Assembly: GCA_017937845.1 (NCBI GenBank)
Contig: JAGBCV010000044.1
Span: 1 to 33,442, forward strand
Direction: 5' to 3'
Origin: Clostridia bacterium
Lineage (GTDB): Bacteria; Bacillota; Clostridia; Oscillospirales; CAG-272
DNA: 33,442 bases
Under the pieces are notes generated by a model. That model ran no database searches and was not told where the DNA came from. It saw nothing but the letters and a program-made list of their open reading frames with translations. The position numbers and the translations under genes were made by a program. This document shows positions 16,396 to 24,547 of the stretch, in pieces. Within the stretch, counting starts at the first letter, position 1, and every line of letters starts with the position of its first letter.

Positions 16396-17502
16396 TTACA
16401 CCTCTTTCACTCTCGGGTCGAATTTGTGGTAAACAAGGTCTGTGATGAAATTGCAAACGACGGTGATCACCGCGAAAAGAAGCAAGATCGCTTGCGAAAG
16501 CAGATAGTCGCCGTTGTTGCAGGCATCGAGCAGAAGCTGACCCATGCCGGGCCAAGAGAAGATCTTTTCCATCAAAACGCTGCCGCCCATCAGACCTGCC
16601 ATCGACATACCGACGTTTGTGATCAGGGGCAAAAGCGCGTTGCGGAAGGTATGTCGGTACAGCACCACGCGGGGCGGAAGCCCCTTGGCGCGCGCGGTCA
16701 GGATATAATCCTCGTTCGTGACGGCGATCATGCTGTTTCGCACAAGGAGCGCATACGAGATCGAGCCCGAAAAGACGGAGATCATCACGGGGAGCGCCGC
16801 GTGATACGCAACGTCCATGATATCCGCAAACGGAACGGACACGAGAAGCGCCGCCGCCAAGGATATGGGGATCCCCGCAAAGATAAAGATGGTCTTTTTC
16901 AAAATGTATTTGAGCGCGACAAAAACGGCAAGCACCGCGACAAGCACGATGAAGAAAAGCGTGCCGTTCATCGAGAGCGTATAGCCCGCGGTCATCGCGC
17001 CGCGATACGGGAATATCTGATACGTGAACGCAAAGAGCATGACGGAAACGAGCGCCAGCCAAAAGGACGGGATCGCCGTCGTGATGCCCGAAAGACCGAG
17101 CAATATCTTGTCCGCCGCCTGGTCACGCTTTTTGCCCGCTACGGCACCGAAAATGATACCGATGATGACGGAAATGACCATAGAGGATACCGTCAAGACC
17201 ATCGACCACGGAATACGGCTGAACATGACCTTCCAAACGGAATCCTTATAATAATGCGATTCACCGAAATCGAGCGTAAGGATTCTGACGAGATAGTCAA
17301 AATACTGCACGACCAGCGGATCGTTAAAGCCGTGTTCTTCCCGAATCTGCTCGCGCAAGGCGATGGCGTCCTCGGGAACACCTGCATAATACGGCTGTGC
17401 AGGATCGCTGAAAATCATTCTCGGAAGAAAGAAGTTCAGCGATATGATGATGAAAAGCACGAAAAGCGAGCTTAACACCTTTTTGAGATAATAACCTTTC
17501 AT
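16396..17502 (-). CDS. oppB: Oligopeptide/dipeptide-type ABC importer, permease B
   Basis: A 368-residue membrane permease. The OppB N-terminus MKGYYLKKVLSSLFVLFIII is followed by an external segment of about 70 residues (to LDFGESHYYKDSVWKVM), then five more helices. The EAA loop reads YILTARAKGLPPRVVLYRHT. The ending FITDLVYHKFDPRVK is typical of the family. An extra hydrophobic stretch in the middle (about 180-245) makes it longer than the usual 305-340 residues. The start has GGAGGA 9 bases upstream and lies 27 bases after the binding-protein stop codon. Confidence 0.92.
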   Translation of the reverse strand: MKGYYLKKVLSSLFVLFIIISLNFFLPRMIFSDPAQPYYAGVPEDAIALREQIREEHGFNDPLVVQYFDYLVRILTLDFGESHYYKDSVWKVMFSRIPWSMVLTVSSMVISVIIGIIFGAVAGKKRDQAADKILLGLSGITTAIPSFWLALVSVMLFAFTYQIFPYRGAMTAGYTLSMNGTLFFIVLVAVLAVFVALKYILKKTIFIFAGIPISLAAALLVSVPFADIMDVAYHAALPVMISVFSGSISYALLVRNSMIAVTNEDYILTARAKGLPPRVVLYRHTFRNALLPLITNVGMSMAGLMGGSVLMEKIFSWPGMGQLLLDACNNGDYLLSQAILLLFAVITVVCNFITDLVYHKFDPRVKEV

Positions 17503-17529
17503 CGCTCTATCCTCCGATATCCATGAAGC

Positions 17530-19434
17530 TTACTGCACCTTATGCAGATAACGCATGGAATAGCTGTTCCAAATGGAAGAGCCTTCTACTTCTACCCAAC
17601 CGTTCCATTTCTGAGAGGTATAGAACGTGATGGTGTTTTCCGCAAAGAGCGGAAGCTCAATGGTAAGATCCGCAATATATTTCTGAACCTCGCGGCAGAG
17701 AGCGTACTGCTCCTCGGTATCCGCCGCAAGCTCCATTTCGGAGATCATATCGATGAGCGTTTCATCGACGATGCCCGAATAGTTGAAAAGACGGACGGCA
17801 TTGCCGCCGGGATATACGCTGTATCTTGCGCTATACATGAGGAGCTTATCTGCGGTAAAGGTGACGCTATTGACGATCATATCAAAATCGGGATTGTTCT
17901 GCTGCTTGATGTCGTCCGCATAGGTCGAGGTCGCTTGCTCGTATACGACGGTGATACCGATCTTCTGAAGCTGAGAGGCGATCGCTTTGACCGTCACCTC
18001 GTTGTCGGGCGTTGCAAATACGGTAAGCGTGATGCCGCGGCTGCCACTCTCATCCATCTGATAAGAGGTCGTATCAAGAAGCGCGTTTGCCGCATCCACG
18101 TCGGTCTTATGGTATACGTAAGCGCCGTTTTCGTCCACGTAGGCGTGGTCGTAATAATCCTGCACAAGGCAATCGCCGACAACGATGCCCATACCGTGAA
18201 GGACCTCATCGATCAACACGTTCTGGTCGATACAAAGAGAGATCGCTTCGCGGATCTCCTTGGAATAGCCGTTCCAGCCGCCTTCGCGGAAGGAGCCGTT
18301 TTCACCGACGTTGAAGAGAAGCGTCGTGACAAATTCATTGTTGACGGCGCAGATATTGACGGAATCGTACGTTTCATTGTTTTGTACCGCATACGCCTTG
18401 GAGGGCTTGACGGTATCCATCATGAGGTCAATGCTTCCCTCGCGGAGCGCATTGATGAGAACATCCTCATTGCTCATGAGGATAACGGAGATATTTTTGA
18501 TGGGATCGCCCGCAAACATCTCCGAAAGGAGCGCCGCATCATAATTTTCGCGGAGCGTGACGGTGATGGTGCTATCCTCGATATAATCGCCCTCTGCAAT
18601 GTAGTAAGCGCCCGTACCGACGGGGGAAAGGTTCTTTTCCTTGGCGGGGGTACGAATCGTTTCCCAGATATGCTTGGGAAGAATGACGATGGAATTGCAG
18701 ATGGATTTCATCGAGGTATAATTGTTGCTCGCAAGGGTGAAGACAAAGTCACCGTCCAAGACCTCGCTCTCAAAATAATCGGTGAGGAAGTACGCCTGAG
18801 AGCCGAGAGAGCCTGCGTGTTTGATGATATAGTCAAACGTGAATTTGACGTCTGCCGCCGTAAAGGGTGTGCCGTCATTCCAGGAATGACCGTCCACGAC
18901 CTTGAAACGGAAGCGCATCCAGTTTTTATTCGGAACGGTGAGAAGTGCGCGCGCCATAAATTCTTCTTCGGTTTCTTCGATGGCGTTGCCGTTCTCGTCA
19001 AAACCAAATTCAATGGATTCGCGCTCACATTGCTTTTTCCACTGCTCCTCCGTGGGGTCAAAATATTCATAGCCGTAAAGACTTCCCTCCTCCTTCGGAA
19101 GCGCGCCTTCGTATTCGAGAAGACCATCCGTAAAGGAAAGCGGATTCTTTGCGGTATCGGCAGGGATAAACTCACTGCCATCGGGGAACGTATAGGTCTT
19201 TCCCTCCTCATAGCCGACGGGTGTCGCTACACTGCCGAGAACAGTATGATAGAAAAGACTGACGAAAAAGGTGGAAGAGGATGCCGTGGAGGAATACGGG
19301 TTGAGGTTCTTCGGAAGCGCTGTCGTGCCGATACGGAAAGAATCGGCGTATTTATCCTGACGTCCGCCACAGGAAGCAAAAAGCGTTGCCAGAACCGCAA
19401 GGGCAAGGAGTACAGATACGAGCTTTTTCATCAT
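17530..19434 (-). CDS. oppA: Family 5 extracellular solute-binding lipoprotein of the importer
   Basis: A 634-residue lipoprotein (lipidation at Cys22 in LFASCGG) that captures the importer's substrate at the cell surface. Family 5 features include FRIGTTALPKNLNPYSSTAS at the mature N-terminus, HSWNDGTPFTAADVKFTFDY (about 178-197) and GTGAYYIAEGDY. The C-terminal half has REAISLCIDQNVLID and LQKIGITVVYEQ. It is longer than the usual 500-550 residues. An Asp/Glu-rich insertion at about 95-160 (YEYFDPTEEQWKKQ, EETEEEF) accounts for part of this. The start ATGATG is one base after the stop of the 228-residue gene and has no clear ribosome binding site, so translation is probably coupled to that gene. 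Substrate unknown. Confidence 0.9.
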   Translation of the reverse strand: MMKKLVSVLLALAVLATLFASCGGRQDKYADSFRIGTTALPKNLNPYSSTASSSTFFVSLFYHTVLGSVATPVGYEEGKTYTFPDGSEFIPADTAKNPLSFTDGLLEYEGALPKEEGSLYGYEYFDPTEEQWKKQCERESIEFGFDENGNAIEETEEEFMARALLTVPNKNWMRFRFKVVDGHSWNDGTPFTAADVKFTFDYIIKHAGSLGSQAYFLTDYFESEVLDGDFVFTLASNNYTSMKSICNSIVILPKHIWETIRTPAKEKNLSPVGTGAYYIAEGDYIEDSTITVTLRENYDAALLSEMFAGDPIKNISVILMSNEDVLINALREGSIDLMMDTVKPSKAYAVQNNETYDSVNICAVNNEFVTTLLFNVGENGSFREGGWNGYSKEIREAISLCIDQNVLIDEVLHGMGIVVGDCLVQDYYDHAYVDENGAYVYHKTDVDAANALLDTTSYQMDESGSRGITLTVFATPDNEVTVKAIASQLQKIGITVVYEQATSTYADDIKQQNNPDFDMIVNSVTFTADKLLMYSARYSVYPGGNAVRLFNYSGIVDETLIDMISEMELAADTEEQYALCREVQKYIADLTIELPLFAENTITFYTSQKWNGWVEVEGSSIWNSYSMRYLHKVQ

Positions 19435-19435
19435 A

Positions 19436-20122
19436 TCAGTACGGGATCTGCGTGCCGAAGCCGATCTTATTTGCGGAGTTATCGAAGATCTCTTCTACGG
19501 TGAATTTGTATGCAGGGCGAGTTACCCAGCGTTCAATGTTCGGAACGTGGTAAACGTCGTGCTGTGCGTTGATGAACTGCTGAATGAGGGGAAGCTCAAA
19601 GGGAGATTTGGAGCCGAGCTCGTTATGCTCGCCGACAATTTCCATCTTGCCGCGTACCTCGTAAGAAAGCATCGGGGGCTGATAGAAAAGAAGCGTTGCT
19701 TCGGGGTTCACCTGATAGTTTGCCCAGCTATGCTTGAATGCCATCTCCACGCTGTAAATGTGTTCAAAATCGACGTTCTTTTCCGCTTCCTCGGAGTAAA
19801 GCCACTTCATGAGGAGCTTCAGACCTCTGTCGCTGTACGTTTTATCCTCGGGGTCATAGCTCTTGATGTGTTCCACGTAAGCCGCGAGTGCTTCTTCCAG
19901 ATATTCGTCCTTCAAGATGAAGCCGATACCCTTGACGGAGCCGTTGAGTCCCGCAGGACCATTGCTGATGAATACGGGGTCGTGAGAGGTAAAGGAAAGG
20001 AAAATCTTTTCAGGGGTCATCATTTTGCCCTCTGCGAGAGATTTTACGGTGTTGCCGCGGGTTCTGTACGCCCAGTTAAAAAATCTGTTGAGTTCGCCTG
20101 TTTCAAGTCTTGCTCTATCCAT
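19436..20122 (-). CDS. Unrecognised 228-residue protein, possibly split-barrel fold
   Basis: I do not recognise this protein with confidence. It is 228 residues, soluble, without signal peptide or membrane helix, so cytoplasmic. A segment at about 134-165 (SWANYQVNPEATLLFYQPP, then LSYEVRGKMEIVGEH) resembles the beta strands of pyridoxamine-phosphate-oxidase-like split barrels, which bind flavin or, in heme-utilisation proteins, heme. The C-terminal YKFTVEEIFDNSANKIGFG also fits that style. This is a weak visual similarity. It starts after GGAG, lies 55 bases after the lipoprotein gene and one base before the solute-binding gene, so it belongs to the importer operon. An intracellular step acting on the imported substrate is possible. 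Confidence 0.75.
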   Translation of the reverse strand: MDRARLETGELNRFFNWAYRTRGNTVKSLAEGKMMTPEKIFLSFTSHDPVFISNGPAGLNGSVKGIGFILKDEYLEEALAAYVEHIKSYDPEDKTYSDRGLKLLMKWLYSEEAEKNVDFEHIYSVEMAFKHSWANYQVNPEATLLFYQPPMLSYEVRGKMEIVGEHNELGSKSPFELPLIQQFINAQHDVYHVPNIERWVTRPAYKFTVEEIFDNSANKIGFGTQIPY

Positions 20123-20177
20123 GATAAAGTCTCCTTTTTATGTAATAATATTTTTGATTGTCTGTCAAATGGTTCGC

Positions 20178-20957
20178 TTATTTCACGCGGATAAACTCTG
20201 CGGCAGATGCGCGAACGGTGGTCTGTGCGATATTGAAGCCGACGGTCAGACCGTTTTCCGTAAAGCCCGTACCCTCGGACGTATAGCCTGCGGTCGCAAC
20301 CGCGCCCTCGCCGTCCATAACGTCATACGAGAACGTGACCTTATCGCCGTCTACGGTATACGTGCCGTGGCTCATATCCCAAACGTGCATAACGGTCGCC
20401 ATCTGCATGATGCTGACGTCAAAGGTGCCGTCCTCTTTCATATTGAGCGCATACGCATATACGGTCGCACCCATGCCGCTGACCTTACTCATATAGCCGA
20501 CGTAAACGTCGCCATCCACAGAGGCAGGGGCGGTCTCATAAAATTTGACAGCGTTCGACGTCATCGACGAGATCATATAGAACGGTGTTTCAAAAATACC
20601 GTCGATGATCACGGCATCGGTAACGGTTTCGGATTTGCCCTCCGCATAGGTGTACGTAAAGCTGATGGTTTCATCAAATTCTTCGTTTTCGCCCAAGGTA
20701 TAAGTACCCGTATAATGTGCGGTCTCATTTGCACCCATGCCCTCAAAGCCGACGTAAAGGTCGAGCGTACCGTCGCTCATCAGGTTCATGAGAACTCTGC
20801 CGCTCATTTGGGTCTCGTTTTCGCCCATGGAAACAGTTTTTTCGTAGCCCGCAACGAAGGAACGGGAAACGACTGCTTCTTTTTCTCCGCAGGATACGGA
20901 GAAAAGGCACGTCAGTGCAAGCGCGAGCGCAAGCACGCATGACAAGATTCTTTTCAT
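20178..20957 (-). CDS. Methionine-rich surface lipoprotein, first gene of the importer operon
   Basis: A 259-residue predicted lipoprotein. The signal peptide ends FSVSC with Cys23 the likely lipidated residue (a weak lipobox). The mature part is beta-rich and appears to hold two modules (about 32-130 and 150-255), each with a GTYT turn (TGTYTLGENEE, HGTYTVDGDKV). By my count it contains 15 methionines in about 236 mature residues, many next to Gly or Ser (SMGENETQM, SIMQMATVMHVWDM). It is related to the lipoprotein at 12552. GGAGG precedes the start. It lies behind a promoter carrying two palindromic repeats upstream and one in the leader. A ligand-binding or ligand-delivery role for the importer is inferred; metal or heme binding is a guess from the methionines. 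Confidence 0.72.
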   Translation of the reverse strand: MKRILSCVLALALALTCLFSVSCGEKEAVVSRSFVAGYEKTVSMGENETQMSGRVLMNLMSDGTLDLYVGFEGMGANETAHYTGTYTLGENEEFDETISFTYTYAEGKSETVTDAVIIDGIFETPFYMISSMTSNAVKFYETAPASVDGDVYVGYMSKVSGMGATVYAYALNMKEDGTFDVSIMQMATVMHVWDMSHGTYTVDGDKVTFSYDVMDGEGAVATAGYTSEGTGFTENGLTVGFNIAQTTVRASAAEFIRVK

Positions 20958-20975
20958 AAAATACCTCCAAATGAT

Positions 20976-20995
20976 CGGTTAGTTTTTTCTAACCG
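20976..20995. promoter_or_regulatory. Leader inverted repeat before the lipoprotein-importer operon
   Basis: CGGTTAG and CTAACCG flank six bases. It contains a perfect GTTAG-N6-CTAAC site, placed 20 bases before the start codon and just before the ribosome binding site. It could act as a DNA operator (roadblock) or as an RNA hairpin. The matching site before the regulator gene lies at 24960-24975. Confidence 0.6.
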
Positions 20996-21021
20996 TTTTT
21001 GCTGACTTGATAGTCTTTCGT

Positions 21022-21050
21022 ATTGTATCATGGTTTTATATGGCAGTCAA
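21022..21050 (-). promoter_or_regulatory. Promoter of the lipoprotein-importer operon
   Basis: On the minus strand TTGACT (21050-21045), 17 bases, TACAAT (21027-21022). The transcript would start near 21015, giving a leader of about 58 bases. Palindromic repeats abut the -35 upstream. Confidence 0.75.
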
Positions 21051-21052
21051 GA

Positions 21053-21094
21053 AGTAGCCATGGCTAACTTTTGCGGTAGCCATGGCTAACTTTT
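21053..21094. repeat. Two direct copies of a palindromic operator-like element
   Basis: A 19-base unit (on the minus strand AAAAGTTAGCCATGGCTAC) occurs twice, at 21054-21072 and 21076-21094. The period is 22 bases, about two helical turns. Each contains the 12-base palindrome TAGCCATGGCTA and a near match to GTTAG-N6-CTAAC. The pair sits three bases upstream of the -35 of the importer operon, consistent with an activator site or a cooperative regulator site. Confidence 0.65.
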
Positions 21095-21134
21095 TAATCT
21101 GTTATCAAGTTTGAAAAAGATGTCCTTTTCCTCG

Positions 21135-22820
21135 TCACGCTTCCGTCATTCTGCCGTTTTCTACACGGTAGATGCGATCTGCAATCGCCATTGTGGATTC
21201 TCTGTGCGAAACGAGAATGATGCTCTTTTTCTTCTTCTGCTCGGAAAGCGCTTTCAGAATGATGCCCTCATTGATGCTATCCACATTGCTCGTCGGCTCA
21301 TCGAGAAGAATCAGCTCGCTGCCCGAAAGAAAGGCGCGCGCAAGTCCGATTCTCTGCTTTTCCCCTGCGGAAAGATTATCGCCAAGCGCGCCCACACGGG
21401 TTTGATATCCATCGGGAAGTGTCATGATGAAATCATGCACGGAGGCAAGACGACAAGCTGAAATCAGTTCTTCTTCCGTTGCATCCTGCTTCGCAATGCG
21501 AAGATTATCCGCGATCGTTTCATCAAAGAGATACGTAACTTGGCTGACCATTGTGACGTTATCCAGCAAATTTTCGCTGTCAATGCGGTCGATATCGATG
21601 CCGTTGTAGCAGATGGAACCGCCCGATTTCTGCCAAAAGCGGAGCAAGAGCTTCAAAAACGTGGATTTACCGCATCCGCTTTCCCCGACGATGCCGATGA
21701 TTTCACCCTTTTCGGCGTGCATTCGGATATCGCGGAGAATTTCCGTTTCACCGTCATAAGAGAACGAAAGGTCGGAAACGGAAAGATTTTCATACGCGAC
21801 CTTCTCTCCGTTTTCCACAGGAATTACCACAGGCTTTTCGGAAAGCAGATCAAGCACACGATCGCCACTGGCAAAGGTCTGCGTGAGGTTGCCCGGAAGC
21901 GCGGAAATGGCGATAACGGGACCGAAGCTCGAAAAGACGGCAGTTACACCGATGACCATTTTTCCAAGCGTCAGGTCACCCGTATGAACAAGTAAAATGC
22001 CGACGGCAAGCGTTACCAAAATGGAAAGCGAAACGGAAAGCTCCGTGAATGCGGCGGCACGGGTGGTATCGTGCTTCATTTTCTTGGTTTCGCCAAGCAA
22101 TATCTCCGAGCGGTCGCGGACTTCTTTTTCGCGTTCCTTGCCCGCTCCGTTCAAAACGATATCCTTGACACCTTTGATGCTATCCAGAAAATATGCGTTA
22201 AAGGAAGCAAATTCACGGCGGTAATGCACGCCCGATTCTTTCAGACGCGCGGAGGATACCATCGGTACGGCAATACCGATGAAAAGATACGCACCAAGCG
22301 CGACCAGCGCAAGATACGGACTTGCCACAACAGCAACAAACACCGTCACAAGCGCGGAAACGATAACGGCAATGCAAATGGGCGAAATCGTATGCGCGTA
22401 AAAAACTTCCAATGTTTCGATATCGGAGGTAATCATGGCAATAATACTGCCCTTTTGCTTGCTTTCCAGTTTGGCAGGGCAAAGAGTACGGAGCGCACCG
22501 AAAATCTTATCGCGCAAAACCGCTAAAAGGCGAAACGCAATATAGTGGTTGCTGTACTGCTCAAAATAGCGCAATGCACCGCGGAGCGCACCGCATCCGA
22601 TGGCAAGCGCCACAAGTGCGCCATAGGAAAGAGAAATGGATTCCCCAAGAAATTTGGCGATGCCGAGCGCACCGAAAAGCGTGACACCCATGGCAGAAAG
22701 AAATCCAAGTGAGCCGTTGAGAACGGCAAGAATCATAATATACGCAAGACTGCCGAGCAGGAGAATCAGATTCGCCATGATGACGGCACCGTTGCGACGC
22801 AGTTTTTTCTTATTTTTCAT
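21135..22820 (-). CDS. ABC transporter, fused permease-ATPase, CydC-like half
   Basis: A 561-residue half-transporter. Six membrane helices lie in residues 1-310, with the CydC-like stretch GALRGALRYFEQYSNHYIAF at about 78-97. A nucleotide-binding domain follows with Walker A GESGCGKST (about 371-379), signature LSAGEKQRIGLARAFL, Walker B LILLDEPTSNVD and H-loop LVSHRES. Overlap of its start with the partner's stop (ATGA) shows that the two halves are made together as a heterodimer. CydDC of E. coli supports cytochrome bd assembly and has been described as exporting thiols and moving heme. No cytochrome bd genes are present here, so the cargo is open. Weak or no terminator follows. Confidence 0.87.
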   Translation of the reverse strand: MKNKKKLRRNGAVIMANLILLLGSLAYIMILAVLNGSLGFLSAMGVTLFGALGIAKFLGESISLSYGALVALAIGCGALRGALRYFEQYSNHYIAFRLLAVLRDKIFGALRTLCPAKLESKQKGSIIAMITSDIETLEVFYAHTISPICIAVIVSALVTVFVAVVASPYLALVALGAYLFIGIAVPMVSSARLKESGVHYRREFASFNAYFLDSIKGVKDIVLNGAGKEREKEVRDRSEILLGETKKMKHDTTRAAAFTELSVSLSILVTLAVGILLVHTGDLTLGKMVIGVTAVFSSFGPVIAISALPGNLTQTFASGDRVLDLLSEKPVVIPVENGEKVAYENLSVSDLSFSYDGETEILRDIRMHAEKGEIIGIVGESGCGKSTFLKLLLRFWQKSGGSICYNGIDIDRIDSENLLDNVTMVSQVTYLFDETIADNLRIAKQDATEEELISACRLASVHDFIMTLPDGYQTRVGALGDNLSAGEKQRIGLARAFLSGSELILLDEPTSNVDSINEGIILKALSEQKKKKSIILVSHRESTMAIADRIYRVENGRMTEA

Positions 22821-24547
22821 GCGAATACCTCCTTTGCATAGCCTTCTTCAAGCGCTTTTTGCGCGGAATAGAGCTTTTCATAACCGCCCTTTTTCGCCAT
22901 GAGCGATTCATGCGTACCGCTTTCTTTCAGTTCGCCATGCTCCATATAATAAATATGGTCAGAGGGAACGACATTTGCAAGACGGTGAGAAATCACGATG
23001 ACCGCTTTTTTCGCGGAAAGCGCCTTGATGTTTTTCATGATGATGGCTTCGCTTTCGATGTCAATATTGCTCGTCGCTTCATCGAAAACATATATTTTTT
23101 TATCGGCAACCAGGCTTACCGCAAGCGCAAGGCGCTGTTTTTGTCCGCCCGAAATATTGCTTGCATCCTCGCTGATGACCTTACCCAGTCCACCGTTTTC
23201 ACGGATAAACGATGCCAAATTGACCTTTTCAAGAGCGTCCCAAATCGCATCATCGGAAACGGTCTTATCCGCAAGATAGAAATTTTCACGCACGGATTGA
23301 TTGAAAATATAAGTATTATAGCTAACAACGGCAAGATGCTCGTAATACGATTCTCGCGTGACCTCCTCGGCTTTTTTGCCACCGACGGTGACAAAGCCCG
23401 CTTTCGGACGGTATGCGCCGATAATCATATTGACAACGGTGGATTTTCCGCATCCGCTTTCACCGACGATGGCTGTCATACCGCGATCGGCAAATTTCAT
23501 GCTGACGTTTTTGAGAACATCGCGTGTACCGTCATAAGAAAAGGTGACGTTGCAAAGCTCGATTTCATCGCCCGTAAGCGCCTCTTCACCCCAAACAGGG
23601 TCGGGTGTATCCAGCAAGGAAATGATCTTACGTCCTGCGCTCGCGCCGTTCATGGCAACGTGAAACGCACTGCCAAATGCACGCAGAGGCAGGAAAAATT
23701 CTGCCGCCACAAGAATGAGGAAAAGCGCCGAAACGGGAGAAAGTCCGCGATTCACCACAGACATCACAGCAAACGCGATGCCAAGCCCCGCACCACCGTA
23801 TGCAACAAAGTCCATGATCGTCGTGCTGGCAAGCTGCATCACCAACACTTTCATGGTAATTTTACGAAATTCTTCTGCATTTTCATTCATTTTTTCATGC
23901 TGTCTTTGGTCTGCCTTAAAAATCTTCAGTTCCTTGAGTCCCTGTACGCTATCGAGAAAGCTATCGCCCATGGAGGTATATTTACCCCAATATTTCGCAA
24001 AAATCTTCTTTGCGTATTTGGATACCGCGATGATGGAAACGGGAATAAGCGGTACACAAGCAAGAAGCACCGTTGCCACACGCCAATCTATCGGCAAGCA
24101 GATAAAAAAGAGGATAAACGGTGCCAGCATGGAGAAGAAAAACTGCGGAATATATGACGAATAATACAAATCAAGCTGTTCCACCCCCTCCATAGATACC
24201 TGTGTCAATCCCGCCATGCTCATGCCATCTGTTGAACGGACACCAAGCTTTACAATTTTATTATATACACGCTCGCGCAGATCCTTTTTGACGTTTCTGC
24301 CAAGAACATCCTTGATATTCCCCGCAAGTCTTGTCGCAACATAGCGAACTGTCATACAAATAACGGCACCCAAAGCGGGATACAAATAGGAAATCGTCTC
24401 TTTTCCGTTTGCAAGCAAAAAAATCGCCCAGCAAATACAAGCGGTAACGCCGATATTTGCGATAAGCCCCAGAACCATCGCAGCAACCGCCATAAAAATA
24501 TATTTTTTGTTTCCGCCAAGCAGGCGGAAGAGTTCCTTATCAATCAT
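22817..24547 (-). CDS. ABC transporter, fused permease-ATPase, CydD-like half
   Basis: A 576-residue half-transporter. Six helices lie in residues 1-310, including the CydD-like MEGVEQLDLYYSSYIPQFFF (about 119-138) and the coupling segment DSFLDSVQGLKELKIFKAD. The nucleotide-binding domain has Walker A GESGCGKSTVV, signature ISGGQKQRLALA, a variant Walker B IYVFDEATSNID and H-loop VISHRLAN. Its start overlaps the end of the regulator gene by eight bases and its stop overlaps the CydC-like half by four. The three genes thus form a tight operon. Distant relatives include iron-siderophore transporters of the IrtAB type; which direction this pair transports is not visible from sequence. Confidence 0.87.
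   Translation of the reverse strand: MIDKELFRLLGGNKKYIFMAVAAMVLGLIANIGVTACICWAIFLLANGKETISYLYPALGAVICMTVRYVATRLAGNIKDVLGRNVKKDLRERVYNKIVKLGVRSTDGMSMAGLTQVSMEGVEQLDLYYSSYIPQFFFSMLAPFILFFICLPIDWRVATVLLACVPLIPVSIIAVSKYAKKIFAKYWGKYTSMGDSFLDSVQGLKELKIFKADQRQHEKMNENAEEFRKITMKVLVMQLASTTIMDFVAYGGAGLGIAFAVMSVVNRGLSPVSALFLILVAAEFFLPLRAFGSAFHVAMNGASAGRKIISLLDTPDPVWGEEALTGDEIELCNVTFSYDGTRDVLKNVSMKFADRGMTAIVGESGCGKSTVVNMIIGAYRPKAGFVTVGGKKAEEVTRESYYEHLAVVSYNTYIFNQSVRENFYLADKTVSDDAIWDALEKVNLASFIRENGGLGKVISEDASNISGGQKQRLALAVSLVADKKIYVFDEATSNIDIESEAIIMKNIKALSAKKAVIVISHRLANVVPSDHIYYMEHGELKESGTHESLMAKKGGYEKLYSAQKALEEGYAKEVFA

Noticed and set aside
13434..19434. Naming the importer as a defined nickel or dipeptide system
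   Set aside because: The subunits fit the whole Opp/Dpp/Nik family. Nothing in the binding protein identifies its cargo.
15505..19503. Two plus-strand open frames of about 650 codons opposite the importer genes
   Set aside because: They are antisense shadows of the permease and solute-binding genes. The translations are rich in His, Arg and Asp with no fold-like pattern.
20976..20995. Leader dyad considered as an intrinsic terminator
   Set aside because: The T-run follows only on the plus strand, where no gene is read. In the direction of the operon no T-run follows, and the same dyad design recurs as an operator elsewhere.
21053..21094. Repeat pair considered as a CRISPR remnant
   Set aside because: Only two 19-base copies with a 3-base gap, each palindromic and adjacent to a -35 element. 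This is operator-like, with no spacers of CRISPR length.
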